DNA of 64,000 nucleotides, taken from assembly GCA_023391815.1 (NCBI GenBank), contig JAEWAF010000064.1, positions 1 to 64,000 of the forward strand, written 5' to 3'. A model generated the notes under the pieces. That model searched no databases, was not told where the DNA came from, and saw only the letters and a list, made by a program, of their open reading frames with translations. Positions 62,153 through 64,000 of the stretch are shown here, in pieces; the stretch's first letter is position 1; every line of letters begins with the position of its first letter. The position numbers and the translations under genes are program-made. The stretch is from Pseudomonadota bacterium. Its GTDB lineage: Bacteria; Pseudomonadota; Gammaproteobacteria; Steroidobacterales; Steroidobacteraceae.

Positions 62153-62642
62153 TGGCGCTGAACGTACGATCTGTATCGAGCGCACGTTCGATGCTCCGCG
62201 CGAGCTGGTGTTCGACGCGTGGACCAATCCGAAATATCTGTTGCGATGGTTCGCGCCGGGCGCCTGTTCGCTGCGCTTTCTCAGCATCGACGTGCGTCGC
62301 GGTGGAACATTCCATTCGTGCATCAGCGATCCGTCGTTCGAGTGCTGGTGTGTCGGAACCTATCTGGAAATCTCGCGACCGGAGCGGCTCGTGTACACCA
62401 TGGCCGTCGCCGATCGGCACGGTAACAAAATTGCGTCGGATGCCGCCGGTCACGATTCGCAGTGGCCGCCGGAAACGACCGTGGTCGTGACATTCGAAGA
62501 GGTCGACGGGAAGACCCGCCTGACCTTGGAACAGAATGTTTCCGAAGCCTTGGCCCGGAAGACCGGCGCATATCCAAGCTGGCTCAACATGCTGGATCGG
62601 CTGGATGAGTTGCTGCTCACGGCGGAGCCGATTCATGCGTAA
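62121..62642 (+). CDS. SRPBCC / AHSA1-like domain protein
   Basis: 173 residues. START/Bet v1-like helix-grip fold of the AHSA1 type: 'ICIERTFDAPRELVFDAWTN', 'KYLLRWFAPG', 'VRRGGTFHSCISDP', 'GTYLEISRPERLVYTMAVAD' and 'TTVVVTFEEVDGKTRLTLEQ'. These proteins have a deep hydrophobic pocket and are commonly encoded beside ArsR regulators; their ligands are mostly unknown. It overlaps both neighbours, so ArsR, SRPBCC and the hydrolase are one operon. Confidence 0.92.
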   Translation: MLEKTSPPRASGAERTICIERTFDAPRELVFDAWTNPKYLLRWFAPGACSLRFLSIDVRRGGTFHSCISDPSFECWCVGTYLEISRPERLVYTMAVADRHGNKIASDAAGHDSQWPPETTVVVTFEEVDGKTRLTLEQNVSEALARKTGAYPSWLNMLDRLDELLLTAEPIHA

Positions 62643-63486
62643 GCAGCTTCTGATCTCGTGCTTCGCAGCCGTGCTTTCGATTGCGATGATCCCTGCATCG
62701 GCCGACACCGCCGCGGCGCGCGGAGCCTACGCGGACGTAAACGGCATTCACATGTACTACGAAGAGCACGGCCCGAAAACCGGCGTGCCGCTGGTGCTGT
62801 TACATGGTGGCGGCTCGACCATCGATGTAACTTTCGGCCGCGTGTTGCCATTTCTCGCCCGCTCGCATCGAATCATCGCGGTCGAGGAGCAGGGGCACGG
62901 CCGCACCAGCGATCGGAACGCGCCGGTCCGGTTCGAAACATCGGCTGATGACGTGGCGGCGCTGCTCGAGCATCTGCATGTTCCGCAGGCCGATCTGTTC
63001 GGCTTCAGCAACGGCGCGAGCGTCGCGATGCAAGTCGCAATCCGGCACCCGACACTGGTGCGCAACCTGATATTCGCGTCCGCCATGACCAGGAGAGACG
63101 GCGCGCGTTCCGAGTTGTGGGCCTTCATCGACAAGGGCGATTTTTCCATGATGCCTCAGCCGCTGAAGGATGCGTTCCTCGAGGTCACTCCCGATCCGGT
63201 CAAGCTCAAGGTCATGCATGACAAAGATGCCGCTCGCATGCGCGGCTTTCGTGACGTGGCGGATCAAGACGTGAAATCGATCCGTGCGAGAACGTTGGTG
63301 CTCATTGGCGACCGCGATGTCGTCAGGCCCGAGCATGCGGTCGAGCTGACGCACCTCATCCCCGACGCTCGCCTCATGATCGTGCCCGGTGGACACGGCG
63401 ACTACATTGGCGAGGCGTTGACCAAGCCGGAGCCGGCCAACTTTCCGGAGCTGACAGCGGCGATAGTGGCTGCTTTTATCGGATAA
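62635..63486 (+). CDS. Exported alpha/beta hydrolase
   Basis: 283 residues from the ATG that overlaps the SRPBCC stop by eight bases. Signal peptide ends 'MIPASADT'. 'GIHMYYEEHG', 'LVLLHGGGS' (oxyanion), 'EQGHGRTSDRN', 'DLFGFSNGASVAMQ' (nucleophile Ser in G-F-S-N-G), 'LIGDRDVV' (Asp) and 'VPGGHGDY' (His) give a full catalytic triad. The substrate is unknown; its regulation by the ArsR protein suggests a role in response to a small molecule. Confidence 0.92.
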   Translation: MRKQLLISCFAAVLSIAMIPASADTAAARGAYADVNGIHMYYEEHGPKTGVPLVLLHGGGSTIDVTFGRVLPFLARSHRIIAVEEQGHGRTSDRNAPVRFETSADDVAALLEHLHVPQADLFGFSNGASVAMQVAIRHPTLVRNLIFASAMTRRDGARSELWAFIDKGDFSMMPQPLKDAFLEVTPDPVKLKVMHDKDAARMRGFRDVADQDVKSIRARTLVLIGDRDVVRPEHAVELTHLIPDARLMIVPGGHGDYIGEALTKPEPANFPELTAAIVAAFIG

Positions 63487-63678
63487 ATGCCGATGCGATG
63501 CGCGACCGTGGGCCGGCGCTCGTCAAATTCATGCACGAAAGGCGCGTTCGTTGGTTTAAAACTCTTGTGACACACAAATTGTTGCCAGCTGGTGAATCTG
63601 TGTGTCAAATTAATTTCGGTCATCACTGCCGGACCGCAGTAAGGCAGTATCCGAGATCGTTTGGAACAAGAGAGACAT
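63487..63678. other. Intergenic region before the last gene
   Basis: 192 bases, AT-richer around 63545-63620. It contains a 6-bp inverted repeat (ACTGCC/GGCAGT, about 63625-63648). I see no gene or clear promoter. Confidence 0.35.
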
Positions 63679-64000
63679 ATGCGACGACTGCGGACTTTGG
63701 GGGTTCTGGCGGGCGCGACCGTGTGCGCTTCGCTGGCAATGGCCGCGGAGCAGACGGCGGACTACTGGCAATCGCCAGCCAGCACGGATAAAGAAAACTA
63801 TGTACGCGTGCCGATGCCGGCGGGCATTCAGGTCATCGACACGGAGCTGGAAGGACCGGTGTTCGCCGATGCGAACGGCAAAACGCTTTATAGCTGGCCG
63901 CTGACCAAACTGCGCAACGGCGATATCGGCGATCGCAAGGACAGCGGTATCTCCAGCTGCACCGATGAAGTGCAGAAAACCACATCGGGCCTGATGAGCC
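63679..64000 (+). CDS. Secreted-repeat (COG4315-like) protein, 3' end outside window
   Basis: 107 codons are visible and the frame runs off the window. A signal peptide 'LGVLAGATVCASLAMAAE' is followed by a mature part with 'PVFADANGKTLYSWPLTKLR', which matches the secreted repeat of unknown function (PF03640), usually present in tandem in exported lipoproteins. The start has AAGAGAG upstream. Function is unknown. Confidence 0.7.
   Translation, partial: MRRLRTLGVLAGATVCASLAMAAEQTADYWQSPASTDKENYVRVPMPAGIQVIDTELEGPVFADANGKTLYSWPLTKLRNGDIGDRKDSGISSCTDEVQKTTSGLMS

Noticed and set aside
1..64000. tRNA/rRNA genes, CRISPR arrays, insertion sequences, integrases or prophage genes
   Set aside because: No cloverleaf-like sequence, spaced repeats, transposase or phage protein was recognised while reading either strand; small cryptic RNAs cannot be excluded by eye.

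Overview
The window is 64 kb of ordinary, gene-dense, GC-rich bacterial chromosome. Short gaps, ATGA-type start/stop overlaps and frequent GTG/TTG starts are the rule. The organism is Gram-negative: there are two TonB-dependent receptors, several outer-membrane barrels, lipoproteins and a periplasmic lytic transglycosylase. The mix (ECF sigma/FecR/TonB signalling, acyl-CoA synthetase, an MFE-2-like dehydrogenase, PhyH, penicillin-acylase and CocE-type hydrolases, GH105) suggests a metabolically versatile gammaproteobacterium of the Steroidobacter/Nevskia/Xanthomonad type. That placement is an inference from gene content; there is no rRNA gene here to test it. I saw no rRNA, tRNA, CRISPR array, insertion sequence or prophage.

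Layout. 1-3.4 kb: the tail of a DUF748/AsmA-like envelope protein and an LtaS-like phosphoglycerol transferase. 3.4-5.4 kb: a membrane protein, a winged-helix regulator and a divergent cis-prenyltransferase (UppS family), with the same 20-bp element before the first and last of these genes. 5.4-13.6 kb: housekeeping and accessory enzymes (DUF1223, MetX-like hydrolase, CBS protein, MocR regulator, SGNH hydrolase, DUF488, SMP-30 lactonase, EthD) and a TorF-like porin. 13.7-20.6 kb: the complete kdpFABC potassium ATPase, preceded by a 65-aa membrane protein and followed by a cytochrome c-FTR1 iron permease fusion; no kdpDE is present. 20.6-26 kb: amidohydrolase, outer-membrane barrel, alcohol dehydrogenase, and a LytS/LytTR two-component pair. 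26.2-27.8 kb: a stress group (DUF892 protein, small lipoprotein, Hsp20). 28.1-29.7 kb: a chemoreceptor.

29.8-37.5 kb is a complete cell-surface-signalling locus: ECF sigma factor, FecR anti-sigma factor, TonB receptor with an STN domain, a secreted protein of unknown function, and a Tat-exported PhoD phosphatase. It looks like a regulated system for sensing, hydrolysing and importing a phosphorylated substrate.

37.5-49.3 kb looks catabolic: PhyH dioxygenase (opposite strand), penicillin acylase family enzyme, a second TonB receptor, MFS transporter, carboxylesterase, acyl-CoA synthetase, TetR regulator and a 3-hydroxyacyl-CoA-dehydrogenase-like SDR. The receptor-to-synthetase genes are tightly coupled. 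The order fits uptake of an ester or amide, cleavage, CoA activation and beta-oxidation. A perfect 12-bp-stem hairpin closes the block.

49.4-64 kb: M6 metalloprotease, amidohydrolase, CocE/S15 hydrolase, aldo/keto reductase, DUF2238 membrane protein, MltB-like transglycosylase, GH105 hydrolase divergent from a family-4 glycosyltransferase, a small lipoprotein, an ArsR-SRPBCC-alpha/beta-hydrolase operon whose start codon lies at the centre of a perfect 24-bp palindrome, and a secreted-repeat lipoprotein-like gene cut by the window end.
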